Source: Anaeramoeba flamelloides
Taxonomy: Eukaryota; Metamonada; Anaeramoebidae
Length of the DNA: 64,000 nt
Assembly (NCBI GenBank): GCA_027625915.1
Contig: JANTQA010000070.1
Location: 6,701,001 to 6,765,000, forward strand
Reading direction: 5' to 3'
In this document: positions 52,137 to 63,429 of the stretch, in pieces
Layout: every line of letters begins with the position of its first letter
How positions within the stretch are numbered: position 1 is the first letter of the stretch
Notes under the pieces: model-generated
Told to the model about the DNA's origin: nothing
The model's database searches: none
The model's input: the letters and a program-made list of their open reading frames with translations, nothing else
Position numbers and translations under genes: made by a program

Positions 52137-55010
52137 TTTTTTAAAATCCTTTCTATTTTTACTATTTAGAAGATTAAATGAAAGTGCATGTATAATGTCT
52201 AATTGTGGATATCCATAATTTATAAATTCGCAATCGAGAAATAGAAAATAACCAGAAATATTTAAATGTGGATATCTACAAAATAATTCATGATATCCTC
52301 TGATAGCAGTAAAAAAATTAAATGGTTTAAAATATCTATTTATATATTTTAGTTTGTTTTTATTAATTTAAAATAATAATGAATATAATAAAAAAAAAAA
52401 AAAAAGAATAAGAATGAAGCAAATAATTTTTTAATCATTGAGAGTCAATGATTTTTTTTTTTTTTTTAAGAAAGCCCATTGTATTATAGATCTATTGAAG
52501 AAATAGTTGTTATTTTTAAAATTGTTTTTTTTTTATTATTCAATTTCTAAATCTGATAATTCAATTTTATTCTTTTAACAAATTTTTACAATTATTTTTA
52601 AAAAAATAATTAATAATTTTGAATTCATTTTGACAGATATTATTATTTGACAAAAAAATTATTTTATTTTCGATGTATTATTTTGTGATTATTTTACTAC
52701 TTGATAGATTAGATAAAAAAAAATTAATACTAGAAATTTTTTGTTTTTTTATAATGATATTGTTAATATTATGAAAAAAGGGGATTCATCAGATGTATTG
52801 TACGTAGTGAATAATAAATATATGTCCCTAATAAAATTAAGCACTATTTTTTTTGGATTAATATTTTTTGAAATCTAAGCTTTATAACTAGATTCTATTA
52901 ACCACTGGGATAATATTTTTTAGAATAAAAACACTCTCAACTTTAGAATACCTAAAATATTTTTTGAAATTACCGTATACACTTTTATATTTTTTTTTGA
53001 AAAAATTGGGGTTGAGAAAATTCTGAAATCAAAGAATAAGTTAATATATTAAATTAGAATTTTTTTCTAGAGAGTTTATCTTATTAGTTTAACTTTTTTT
53101 TAATTTTACCATTTAAAAATAAAAAAAACATTTGAAGACCAAATTAGTGCCATTTGTGAAAATAAAATTCCCATAATTTAGAATTTATTTTAGTCAATAA
53201 GGAAAAATAAGATATTTTATCTAAAAATATACATAATTTCAACTTCAAATTCAATGATTTTGGCAAAAAATGTTTTCAAGAAAAAGTTAAATGGAAACTT
53301 TATTTATTTTTATTTTTTCATTAAGTTTTTATAATTTTATTAATGGAAGGTATTTATTCGGTTTTCCATTTTTAGTGTTTTTTGGGTCGCAGGTACATAT
53401 ATATTTGAATCCTTAATAAAATTCTTAAATTTTTATTAAGGACTTCGGGGAGTATGTGGAGTTCCTAGCTTTTTCAGAATTCGTGTTTATTTAATTAAAT
53501 CAAATATTTGATTAAATAAATTTAAATTGTGGCAAAGCATAGAAAGGTTTTTTTTAATTGAAGGAATAAAAAGAAAATTTGAAATAATCTCTTTCTATTT
53601 CTTAAATTATTAAAAAAAAAAAACAAATAATAAATTAGATGGATTAACAAACCCCCCCTTAAGGTTTATAATCTCTGAAATTTGTGATAAAAAAGATTAT
53701 CTTGTATTAGGTGTGGTGAAAGTTTATTTTGGTTCTTAGCTGATCGATCTTCAACTTGGTATGGTTTTTAAATTGGTTCAGGGATTGTAAACATTAAATA
53801 ATAAATATATTTATAAAAAAAAAATATTTGTTTTTTTTTAATTATAAATAAATATATACTTTGATTTGAAATAGTAATTATTGTAGACTAAATTCCAAAA
53901 TTTTAAACACAGTTAAAATAATTTAAAGAATAACAATACCACATTTGTAATTCAATTTGGAAAGAATTTTGATTTTACAAAATATTTCATTTCTTGTCTT
54001 TTCTGTTTTGTTTTCATTTCTTTTTTTTTATTTACGTAATCTGTTTCATTAGATCGGGAAATATTTTTCCAATTATTGATAGAAGGTTAATGTTGAGTTT
54101 GGTTAAAGAGAAAAAATCAATATAATTGTTTGATAGTATCTAATCATTTTTACCGATCAACAATTGTTGGTGAAATTTCAACAAATTTATCAATAAAATT
54201 TTTTTTCTGCTCATTTTGTTTCATCAATTTGAATAAATAGATTTTTATTTTTTTTGGTTTTATGTTTTTTTTTTCTTTTATTTGGATAAAAAAGGATTTT
54301 CATATAAAAACATTAATACTGGGTAACTTAAATGTGGTTTAATATTATGTTTTGAAAAATACAATAAATTAGTTTAAATTTCTAAATTAAGTTTCAAATA
54401 CTTCTAATGGCTATATCAAGACGTTAATGTACAGACACTCTTTGAATTAGAAGACACAATTTTGATCACTTTAAAATTCTCTCCTTACCAGATTAAATGT
54501 TAGCAACACTTAATTCTTAACAATAAATTCAAAATACATTTAATTCTGAATTTTTTTAATCTATTTTTGATTTTGAATGTGTATAAATTTTTGGAATAGA
54601 GCTTATATTAAAACATATATTTATGTTCAATTTATAAAAAAAAAGTCTTTTAAATCGTTCTTAAAATCTATTGAAATTTTTTTCTTCTTTTTTGGGTAGT
54701 TGTTAAAATTTTTTCATTTTTAATCTAAAAAAATAATAAAGTAAACAATATTACCAAAAACATATTTTAATATTTATTGCAATTTATGATTATGTAAGAA
54801 TCAGTTAAATAATTTTTTTAAGATATATTGATCAAAAAATAAATATTATTAAATATTTGATTCGAAATTAATTTCAATGTGCAATTAAACCGTTATTTAA
54901 ATAAATTATAAAAAAGTTTTAATAGTCTATCACACGAAAAGTTAAAAAATTTCAAGTTAGTTAAATCTGTTTGGTATATTTAAGGTGTGCTGTATTAAAT
55001 CAGAATTATT
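52137..55010. other. Long AT-rich spacer with hairpins
   Basis: No gene is supported. It contains two strong AT hairpins (CCTTAATAAAATTC-rich, 53413-53443; and TTTATTTAATTAAATC with its complement, about 53489-53526) on either side of a G-rich patch GGACTTCGGGGAGTATGTGG (53442-53461), and a family R relative at 53659-53800. Confidence 0.45.
53659..53800. mobile_element. Short family R derivative
   Basis: Begins AAGGTTTATAATCTCTGAAA and ends with the near-complement TTCAGGGATTGTAAAC, giving short inverted ends about 140 bp apart. The middle (GGTTCTTAGCTGATCGATCT then TCAACTTGGTA) matches one arm of 32734-33305 and the segment at 20300-20440. It is probably an internally deleted copy. Confidence 0.6.
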
Positions 55011-55712
55011 TAAACTATTTTTCAAACAAAAGGGCACACCTCTCAAATCGACAATACCATCGAATTTGATTGTTTATAAGATAATTACTTATTGGTGATT
55101 TTCATTTTAATTATTCATTTTTTCATTTTTTGCTTTTTTTATTTTTGGATATTGAACAGTTGGAAAATGAAAAAGCAAGATAAGAAGAAACAAATTTGGA
55201 AATAATCTACCAGTGTATAAATGGAAACAGTTTAAGTTTGATTTCGAATGAGCTAGAAATAGGAATTAAGAAAGACCCATATTGGATTGATGAATGGAAC
55301 TAAGAAAAGAGAAATAAAGAAAAAACATCCAAGAAAATATCAGATGGATTGTGGCTTTATCTTGAAAATGAGACTTTAAAGAACAAAAGTTTGACGTGTA
55401 AAGAATTATCAATAAAATGTAGAGAACTTTTTCCCAATTCGCCTTGTTCAAAGGTTTTTATTGGTTTTATAATTTTTTTCATTACAATTTACAAAAGGGG
55501 ATTTCTCATTTCAAATAAAAGGGCACACCATTTTTTAAAATATTGAATTTTAATTTTTATTGTTTTGTTTGAATGGGTTTTAAATCTTCAGTTGAGTGTT
55601 TTTTTATATTTAAAAGTGTTTCTTAGATTTTAGAATGATACTACAATTAATTTGATTCACTTATGAATAATTCTTGAAATTTTTTGTGCCCTTTTATTTG
55701 AAAAAGAGTTTA
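55011..55712. mobile_element. Family K element, copy 4, with helix-turn-helix-like peptide
   Basis: 702 bp. The left end TAAACTATTTTTCAAACAAA then AGGGCACACC and the right end reversed TAAACTCTTTTTCAAATAAA then AGGGCACA form terminal repeats like those of copies 2 and 3, but with GGGCACA in place of GGGGCCCA. Inside, the plus strand at 55349-55450 encodes LWLYLENETLKNKSLTCKEL followed by SIKCRELFPNSPCSK, which has the spacing of the N-terminal DNA-binding helices of Tc1/mariner-type transposases. The frame does not continue into a DDE/D catalytic domain, so the element is non-autonomous. A third AAATAAAAGGGCACACC motif lies internally at 55513-55530. Confidence 0.75.
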
Positions 55713-55948
55713 TAATATAATAAAAAAATAATAACAGGGAGTTCTCCGATCATGTGGACATAAGTATTTATATGAGTATATATTAATTACAAAAGTTGGG
55801 ACTTGTAAAAAAAATACCTTTTTTGGATTTGTATTTTTATTTCGAAAATCAGTTTAATTATATTTTTTTTTGTAATTTAATTTGAACAAATAAAAAATAA
55901 GGATAATTTGGAGCTTTTTTTTTTTTTGTGAAAAATTTACTTGTGGTG

Positions 55949-56536
55949 TTATGTGGTAATAATATAATATAGAATTGTTAAAAATAATAAAACAAACCTT
56001 TTTTCTCTTTCTGTAATTGGCACTCTGGACGGGTATTGAAATATTGATGAGAATTCATTTTGTTGTTGTGGAACTAGTTCTTTTTTATATTCAGAAATAT
56101 CGTTTTTTTTTCGATCTTTTGCATTTGTTGTTTCTTCCTTCTTTTTTATATTTGAATGATCCTGAGAGAAAATATTTATATGGGTTGGTATATTTTTATT
56201 TCTTGAATTTGACCTTGGCCTAGATCGAGATATTGACCTTGACCTTGACCTTGATCTAGGAATAGATCTTGACTTTGACCTTGACCTTGACCTTGATTTT
56301 GGCATTGAAATAGAACTTGATCTTGATCTTGAAATTGATCTAGATCTTGAAATTGATTTTGACCTTGACCTTGACCTTGATCTTGACATTGATCTTGAAT
56401 TTGGCCTTGGCCTAGATTTTGAATTTGATCTCGATCTTAATCTTGATCCTGATCTAGATCTTGAGATTGATTTTTTTTTTGATCTTGGTCTTGACCTTGG
56501 CCTTGAAATTGATCTTGATCTAGATATTGACCTTGG

Positions 56537-56602
<66 letters not shown>

Positions 56603-57479
56603 TTTTGGCCTTGAAATTGATCCTGACCTTGGCCTTGAAATTGATCTTGATCTAGATCTTGACCTTGGCCTAAATCTTGACCTTGAAATAGACCTTGACC
56701 TTGACCTAGACCTTGATCTTGATCTCGATCTTGACCTTGACCTTGACATTGACCTTGACCTTGACATTGACATTGACCTGGATCTTGAAATTGATCTCGA
56801 TCTTGAAATTGGCCTTGATGATTTTTTTTGTTTATTTTTTTGATTAAAAAATTCATTTGATGGGGAAGATGATAGTGAGGTTTCCCAATAACCATTATTT
56901 GATTTATTTAAATTTAGTTTTTCATTTTGATTTTCAACTTGAATATTTTCAGATTCTTTTTTAGATGATAAAGCCAGAGTATTTTTTAAAATTCTATCAT
57001 TTGGTGAGTTTAAATTTAATTTGATTTTTTGGTTTTTTATGTAGTTTGAGGAATTATTATTACCCTTTGGATAAGATTTAATAGTCGTGGATTTTCTTTT
57101 ACGCTGGTAATTGTTCATGGGTAAAACATTTTCATTGTTTTTATTAAGAGACGGGTGAAAGATAATGGGTGGGTTTAAAACGGATGAACTAGAATAAAAA
57201 GGAGATGAAGATCGTGATCGGGAGCGAGAACGGGAATGAGATCTAGATCTAGATCTAGATCGAGATCGAGATCGAGATCGAGATATTGATCGAGATTTTG
57301 AATGATGTTTACTGGAGTTCAAGCGTTTTCTTTTCATATCTTGGTTCTGGATTTTTGTTTTATATTTTTTCATTTTTTGTTTTTTGCTTTTTTTTTTACT
57401 TTTTTTCTTACTTTGTTTAAAATTTTCTTTGTTTTTTTTGGGTTTAAAATTATTGATTTGGTTTCTTTTTTTGTTTTTC
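55949..57479 (-). CDS. RS-domain (Arg/Ser-rich) protein, exon 4
   Basis: The acceptor CATAG lies at 57481-57480; the exon starts with one base completing a codon (AG|G) left in phase 2 by exon 3. It encodes 509 residues to TAA: a Lys/Asn-rich start (KKRNQINNFKPKK), a short RS tract (SRSISRSRSRSRSR), a linker, then a 200-residue Arg-Ser-dominated domain at about 56230-56810 with Pro-Arg and Lys-Ser interruptions, and an acidic/Gln tail. The last 17 residues (RFVLLFLTILYYIITT) are hydrophobic and begin at a possible GTTTGT donor, so the true C-terminus may lie on an unseen exon. RS domains mark pre-mRNA splicing and nuclear-speckle proteins and are phosphorylated there. I see no RRM. A frame starting at 57373 misses 35 residues of this exon. 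Confidence 0.8.
56233..56815. repeat. Degenerate 6-bp minisatellite encoding the RS domain
   Basis: Runs of TTGACC, TTGATC and TTGGCC hexamers on the plus strand read as Arg-Ser on the minus strand. The longest uninterrupted block is at about 56520-56600. In-frame length change would lengthen or shorten the RS domain only. The alternative-frame Gln-rich readings over it are shadows. Confidence 0.85.
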
Positions 57480-57722
57480 CTATGAAAAAATTTTAAAATT
57501 GTGGGAAATATTTTTTAGTTTGTTTAATAAAAATAATTTGAGAAAAATAATTTGAATTTTTTATTTCATTTGAAATGTTGGAATTTTGTAAAAAAATAAT
57601 AATATATTTTTTAGATTTAAAAAAAATGGACAAATTTTTTAATAATATAAAATAAATATAATTTAAAATACAAAAATAATTTTCAAAAAATTGTCAAATA
57701 AATTTTTTTTGAATATATTTAC

Positions 57723-57903
57723 CTATTTGTTTCTTGCGTTTCTTTTTTGGTAGTTATATTATTCATTGGTGGCGCTTGTTGTTTAATATCCCTTATAACT
57801 GGCACAACATAATAATGCAATTGATTTGGAAAACACGGCATATTATTTGGATAAATCATCTGATGTGGAGAAATTGTAAATATTTGTTGCTGTGGATGAT
57901 TTG
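57723..57903 (-). CDS. RS-domain protein, exon 3 (Pro/Gln-rich)
   Basis: The acceptor TTTAAAG precedes 57903 and the donor AG|GTAAAT follows 57723. The exon is 181 nt: two bases complete a codon, then 59 codons and two bases remain. It reads NHPQQQIFTISPHQMIYPNN, then PNQLHYYVVPVIRDIKQQAP and KKETQETN. Phases agree with exon 2 (phase 1) and exon 4 (phase 2). The sequence has the same Pro/Gln/Asn style as exon 2, which supports the join. The 243-nt intron to exon 4 is 57722-57480. Confidence 0.75.
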
Positions 57904-58711
57904 CTTTAAATTGATAAAAAAAAAAAAATTAATATTAATATTGGAAATTTTTAATAAAAATATTTTTATATTAATTTTGGGATATTGCTAAAATTGTATC
58001 ATTATTTTTTGATTTTTTACCAATTGTTTCTTAAAAATCCTTTTTAAATTTTTAAAAATTTTTTTTTTCTTTTTTTATCGTCAATTTTTTGTTTTTGCTT
58101 TTTAAACAATAAAAATAATTTGGGTGTAGTCTTTCCATTAATGAATAACGGTTAAATCGATTGTTTTACACTTGTATTTTCTTTTAGAAATTTAAGTAAA
58201 AGGTTATCTTGTGTATAATTTTTTCTTCTTAAATAATAATAATATAAAAGGTTTTTTTTTTTAAAAATTTGTAATTTTCTTTTTTTCTCTCATATTAAAT
58301 CCTTTAAAAATATGGTATCTTTTCTCTTTTTTCTTTTTAAAAAAAAAGACCACTTATTATTATTTTTTTTTTTTGAAAATAAGACTTGTTTTCTTCCAAA
58401 ACCAAAAAGAAAAAAAGAGTATTTGGATTTAGACATTGTTTTTCAACAACAGAAATGGAATTTATTCCAATTTTTAAACATTATAAGAAATAAATGAAGA
58501 TATTTTTTTTTTTTTTATCTCTGTTTTGAATAGATATTTTGTTTCCTTGTAACCAAAATATTTGCTCAAATTCTTGGTGATAAATATAAGCAGAGACACG
58601 TATTGATATTAGTTTTATTAGTTAAAAAAAAAAAATTAATTTGTATCCTTTAAAATAACCTTAAATATCATTTTTAAAGTTATTTTTATTAGTACAATAA
58701 TTGTTATTTCA

Positions 58712-59218
58712 CTTATAGTAGTGAAAAAAATATCGGATATGAAAAAAATCCTCGAACAAGATTTTTAATTGTTAGTTTTACAAAAATTGTTGTGTAATTA
58801 CAAATATTTTTAATCAAATCCTTTTTTATAAATAATCAAACTTTTTTATGAACTAAGTAATAAACCTACCTAAAGTTCGTTAAAGTGGGGTGTCTATAGA
58901 ATACTCAAATAATCGTTTGATAGCATAAGTAGATCTACTTTTTTTGAAAACCCAATAGGATTTTATAGAGGTTTACTTAGAGTTTGGAAAATGATAATTT
59001 TTATTCTTATTTTTTTGATTGAATAGTGTTTAGAACAAGTATAATTTAATTAATCATCATCATTCTAATAAGTGGGTGAGTTATAATTTTGAAAGTTTTA
59101 TTTTTAAAAAAAAAAGGATTTGATTTTAAATAAAAGAAATTAAACAACAATTTTCCTAATATTCACAATTAAAAATCTTTTCCTGGATTTTTTTCATGAC
59201 AAGTATTTTTTTAACTCC
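58712..59218. mobile_element. Family V inverted-repeat element, copy 3 (most complete)
   Basis: About 507 bp. The left GAAAAAAATCCTCGAACAAG then ATTTTTAATTGTTAG is mirrored at the right by GAAAAAAATCCAGGAAAAG and ATTTTTAATTGTGAA when reversed. The arms pair for over 100 bp through AAAATTGTTGT and AAATCAAATCC. The centre has TTCGTTAAAGTGGGGTGTC and a TAGATCTAC hairpin. No coding capacity. Confidence 0.85.
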
Positions 59219-60285
59219 TATAATTAGAATTTAAAATAAGATCCAAAAAGTTATGAATTTTGCCTAATGACTCAATGATCTCTTAAAATAGTTCTACAAA
59301 AACTACAGTACTTTCCTAAACTTTTTAGAGATTTAATCTCTTTCTTATCTGGAGTTATCAAAGATTATTTACTTATATTTTCACATAAAAAAAAAAGGTT
59401 GAGTTTAAAAAAAAGTAAAGAGCATACTATATAACATACTTATCACATGTTATAAAAATAATTTTTTTATTAGGGTAAACAAAATTGATCTTGAATAAAT
59501 AATTGTTTATTAAAAAAATGAGCAAAATCGAAAGTAATTGAAGTCAATGATCAGATCAAAAAATTATTGTATTTAATTTTTAATTTATTTGAAAAAAAGA
59601 TCGATACTTTACATCAACTCGAATGACAACTAAAGCTAAATAATAATTGTCTCTCTGTCTCTTGTAGCATATATTTTACTATTAATAAAAATAACTTTAG
59701 ATTTAACTAATATATTTGGATTTTATATGTACTAATTTTCAGTTAAATAATTTCCTTAACTCTATTCACCCCAAATGAGGATGATTTTAAATATAGAGTT
59801 GGTTGCTGTTATATTTGATAAAAATCTGAAATTTTTACTCTATTAACTAAAAATAAATCCAAAAAGGTTATTAAAAAAAAATATTTTGAAAAGTCTGTAG
59901 CAACTTTCTTTGAAATCCTCAGTACCTCTTTAAAAAAGTGTGACAAAAAAGTTTTCAAAAGTGTTGCTATAGCTGTTTAAGTACGTCCGAATTATTGACA
60001 CAGAAACAATTGAAATATAATGCCTTAACACTCAAAAACCATTTAAAAGATTGTGATTTAAAGAAAAGTCAAAATATTGCAAATTTTCGGATTTTAGAGG
60101 GTTTTGAAGGAAAATTTTTGTTGATCAAAAAATTTCTTGAATTCTCGAACATAAAAAAGGAAAAATTAAAATTGATCTAATTTGTTCATTATGCAAAGGT
60201 AGTTCCACTTGATTTTGAAGTATATTTATACTCTCAGCAAAAAACTGTATAATACTCAATATAGCCTGGAGTTGCCTTTTCATAA

Positions 60286-61514
60286 TGAAATTTTGATTTT
60301 GGAAAATTTGAAAAGATATTTTTGATTGAAAAGGAGAAAACTTTAAAATTTTAGATTTGGAAAGGGATTAAAAATTGTAGGTGTTATTTTATTTAAAGAA
60401 TTTGTTTTGTGGTTCAAATTGTTTTTAAAAAAAAAAAAGTTTTTTTTTTGTTATTTTAATTTCTCAATTTAAATTTTGTTTTAATTTTTATTGTGATTTT
60501 TTTTTCTTAATCCCTAAAAAATGAAAACGCATTTTTCAAACCAACTTTGAAAAATATTTAATAATAATGTCAATTTTTGATATTATTCGGTTGAAAGAGC
60601 AATTAAAATAACAACTTCAGCCATTTTACAAATTCAAAAGATCCAATAAGATACCATCCAAAACTTTTCTATATTCCCAATCTCATCAGTAACTTCAATT
60701 TACAATCAGCTATCCCTAAAGGGATTCTAAAGTTTTGTGTTTGGAATGAAATTTCAAAAAAAGTAATAAAATATTTACAAAGTGCATCCATAAAGAAATA
60801 GGTGTTAAGTAACTCAAACCACTACCAAATGAAAAAAATCTGATCTCTCGAATTTTAAATCTTGTTAATGCTATTAACAGAATTACAATAATGAAACAAA
60901 TTAACAAATAAAATCCTAAAAACAAAAGAAAAAACTCAGGAACTTATCGATCTCAAAAAAATGAAAGAAAAGAACACTAAATAAAAAATTTAAATCAAAA
61001 AAAGTAACAACTGTGTTTTTCATCGAGTTGAAATATATCTTTTTCCTTGGGTATTCTATAAAAAAAAAAAAAACAATTACCAAAATACAAAAAATATCCT
61101 TTACGTTCAGACAAATCTCTTTTGGGATTGGAAATGGAAGTTTTGTCTATACTAAAAAAAGAACAAAACCACAAACCAAATCCATACACCTTTACTTTTT
61201 AACACCACGATCACAAAATTAATTCAAAATATAAAATTCAACAATAAAGAATCGAATTTAAGAACATTAGAAAGAAAAGTATATGAAATGAATTCTATAT
61301 TTTTTAATGGTGGGTACTATGAATCGTGGTGAAAAAATGGCAAAAATGTAAAATTTGTTACAAAAATGTTTCTCCAAACCGTAAAAAATTTCAACAACAA
61401 CCCTAATTTTTAAATTTTAACACGATTTATCGACTCAGCATTTTTTAAAGTCTTTAAATATGATGTTGTTCTCACAATTAATATCAACTGACCAGAAAAT
61501 TCGGATAGTCCTTA
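60286..61514. repeat. Dispersed 1.24-kb repeat family D, copy 2
   Basis: End-to-end match to 5201-6440. The minus-strand hydrophobic frames are conserved here too (about 60716-60925 and 60995-61189) and differ from copy 1 by amino-acid substitutions plus small indels. As with copy 1, a family T MITE follows within about 75 bp. It lies inside an intron of the RS-domain gene on the same strand as those frames. Confidence 0.8.
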
Positions 61515-61586
61515 TCGGTACGAATCAAATAGTTTGAGTAACCCCTTTTAAAACTTTACACAACAGCTTTTTTTAAAATAGTTAAA

Positions 61587-62020
61587 ACCATTTGGGAAAA
61601 AAAGTGAAACAAGAAAAAAAGTTCAACAAATGGTTTTTAATTAATAGAAACTGAAAATCAAAAATAAGATCTATTAATATGAGAAAAAATGCATAAATAA
61701 AGATAAAATAGTAGACTCGACCTAATAACAGTTTTTATAATACTATCTTTTGGTCTGGGTTTTTCTTTGATTGAACTATTCTTAAAAATTTGTTGAAAAA
61801 ATTGAAGATTTTTGAGATCTCCAAAATCGCCTATCAGACAATTTTGATAATAATCAGGAAATAATAAATTGTGCTTATGTTGATTTGATTGAAAATAATA
61901 TATTGAATTAATCTTTGAAGTTAATTTGTTCCTTATATTAATTGGCTTTACTTTCTGTTTTCAGGTTCTATTAATGGGTTACCAATTAAAAATCATGGTT
62001 GAACTTTTTTTCTCTAACAC
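61587..62020. mobile_element. MITE family T, copy 3
   Basis: Starts ACCATTTGGGAAAAAAAG, has TTCAACAAATGGTTTTTAAT, then a body like the other copies, and ends GGTTCTATTAATGGG, TACCAATTAAAAATCATG and GTTGAAC. About 434 bp. Just after it, TTTCTCCAAACGGTAAA repeats a short motif that also occurs inside family D. Confidence 0.8.
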
Positions 62021-62774
62021 TTTTTCTCCAAACGGTAAATTGTTTTTGTTGATAACAGTTGAAAAAAAAATGATGAATTACTCTTGTAAGTTAATTTGTT
62101 CCTTCTTTTAAATGGAATAACTGTTTCATTTTTGCTAGTATTTGTAGAATAAAAACGAAAACAGTTTCGATTCATTTTCCTTATTTCTCTTTTACTGGTT
62201 GAGTTTTCAAAGAAATATATTATAATTTTCGATCTCTTATTTATTTGCTTGTCACTTTTTTTTGTGATTTGTATTTTGGGTGTAATTAAGAAGGACAAAT
62301 GAAATCCAAAATTTCAGAAGAATAGAAAAAAAGATAATTAACTGAAATATTATCCCATTTAAATTTCGAAGGCCCATAAAGCAGCTTAAATCGTAAAAGA
62401 AATTTTTTGATAACGATTGAACAAGAAAAATTACGATAAATTGATCGTGTTCCATCCTTTTTGTGGATTGAATTTTGTTTAAAAAAGTAACCTTGTTCCG
62501 AAAAAAAAAAAAGGGAAAAAATTATTTTTGTTTCGTAAAATTGGTTGATAAGATAAAGACATTTTAAACAAGGGGAAGAACAAAAGTTGAGAAAAGTAGG
62601 GATCAAACTGATTTATTTTAGTGTTTAATCATTTTATTAACTCACTTTTTTCCAATCACTGTAAAAGAAAAAAAGCATTTCTTTCTTGAAAAAGTTTTGG
62701 AAAAGGAATATTTACCAAAGAAAAAATAGTTTCTTTGGTTAAGACTAAAAAAAAAAATGAAACAAAATATTTAC

Positions 62775-63429
62775 AAGTTAATTGGTTTGGTGCTTCAACA
62801 GACTCTCCTTTTTTTGGTTTTGTTACAAATTGTGGTTGAAGTTGTGGTTGTAATTGTAATTGTATTCGTGACTGTGGGTATGGCTGTGGCTGTGGCTGTA
62901 ATGGTTGTTGTGGTTGTGTTGTGTTATTATTAAAAGGCAAAGAGTAATGCACTTGTGGGAACTGGCCACTGATGTTCATTGGTGTTGTAAGCATCGGAAC
63001 CGAATTGGGCTGGTGAATTGAAACATGGGGATTATTATAAAATGGTGTTTGTGTTGTTGTTTTGTTTCTAATTGGATTTCATAAAATAAAGGAAGAAGAA
63101 ATAAAAGTTGTGTTATGAAGAAAAAGGTTAGGCTATTTGAACGGATTTGCATTTTTTTAGGAATTTTTTTTGATTCATCCATCAACCGAAAGTCGTTGAA
63201 GACTTTAATGATGATATTGAATATAATTTTCTTCACTAAAATTCTGGCAGATGTTAACATATTTAAGGATTAAAGTTTTGTGAATTTTGATGGATTTCGT
63301 CCTTCCAAACCAGATAAATTCAAAAAAAAAAAAAAAAAAGAAGAATTGTTGCTTGCAAAAAAAAGAAGAGAGGTTTTGAAGAAAATAATACTGTTGTGTT
63401 TTTTTCTCGGTGTTGGTATTGTTACTCAT
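62775..63429 (-). CDS. RS-domain protein, exons 1 and 2 (N-terminal Asn/Pro/Gln-rich part)
   Basis: Exon 1 is 63429-63392 (ATG, 12 codons plus two bases, MSNNTNTEKKTQ) with donor GTATTA. Exon 2 is 63067-62775 with acceptor AATTAG (324-nt intron, phase 2), and its donor is GTAAAT in phase 1. Together they give residues 1-111: NKTTTQTPFYNNPHVSIHQP, MNISGQFPQVHYSLPFNNN, a QPQQPLQPQPQPYPQSR stretch and VTKPKKGESVEAPNQL. Joined with exons 3 and 4 the protein is 680 residues: a Pro/Gln-rich, probably disordered N-terminus in front of the RS domain. Every junction fits in phase, but the join across 4.9 kb rests on phase and composition rather than on a known domain. Confidence 0.7.

Larger units (their letters stand above)
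57904..62774 (-). other. 4,871-nt intron of the RS-domain gene, repeat-filled
   Basis: Donor GTAAAT at 62774, acceptor AAAG at 57904, phase 1. It contains family V copy 3, repeat D copy 2 and MITE T copy 3, so about 2.2 kb is insertion-derived. Minus-strand frames at 62014-62606 inside it are of mixed composition but have no recognisable features, and are not called. Confidence 0.65.

Noticed and set aside
56437-56895. Gln/Asp-rich 152-residue minus-strand frame
   Set aside because: A frame-shifted shadow of the RS-domain hexamer repeat.
62014-62606. Overlapping minus-strand frames of 67-106 residues in the RS-gene intron
   Set aside because: Mixed composition is suggestive, but there is no start context, splice partner or recognisable motif, and the left part lies at the end of MITE T copy 3.
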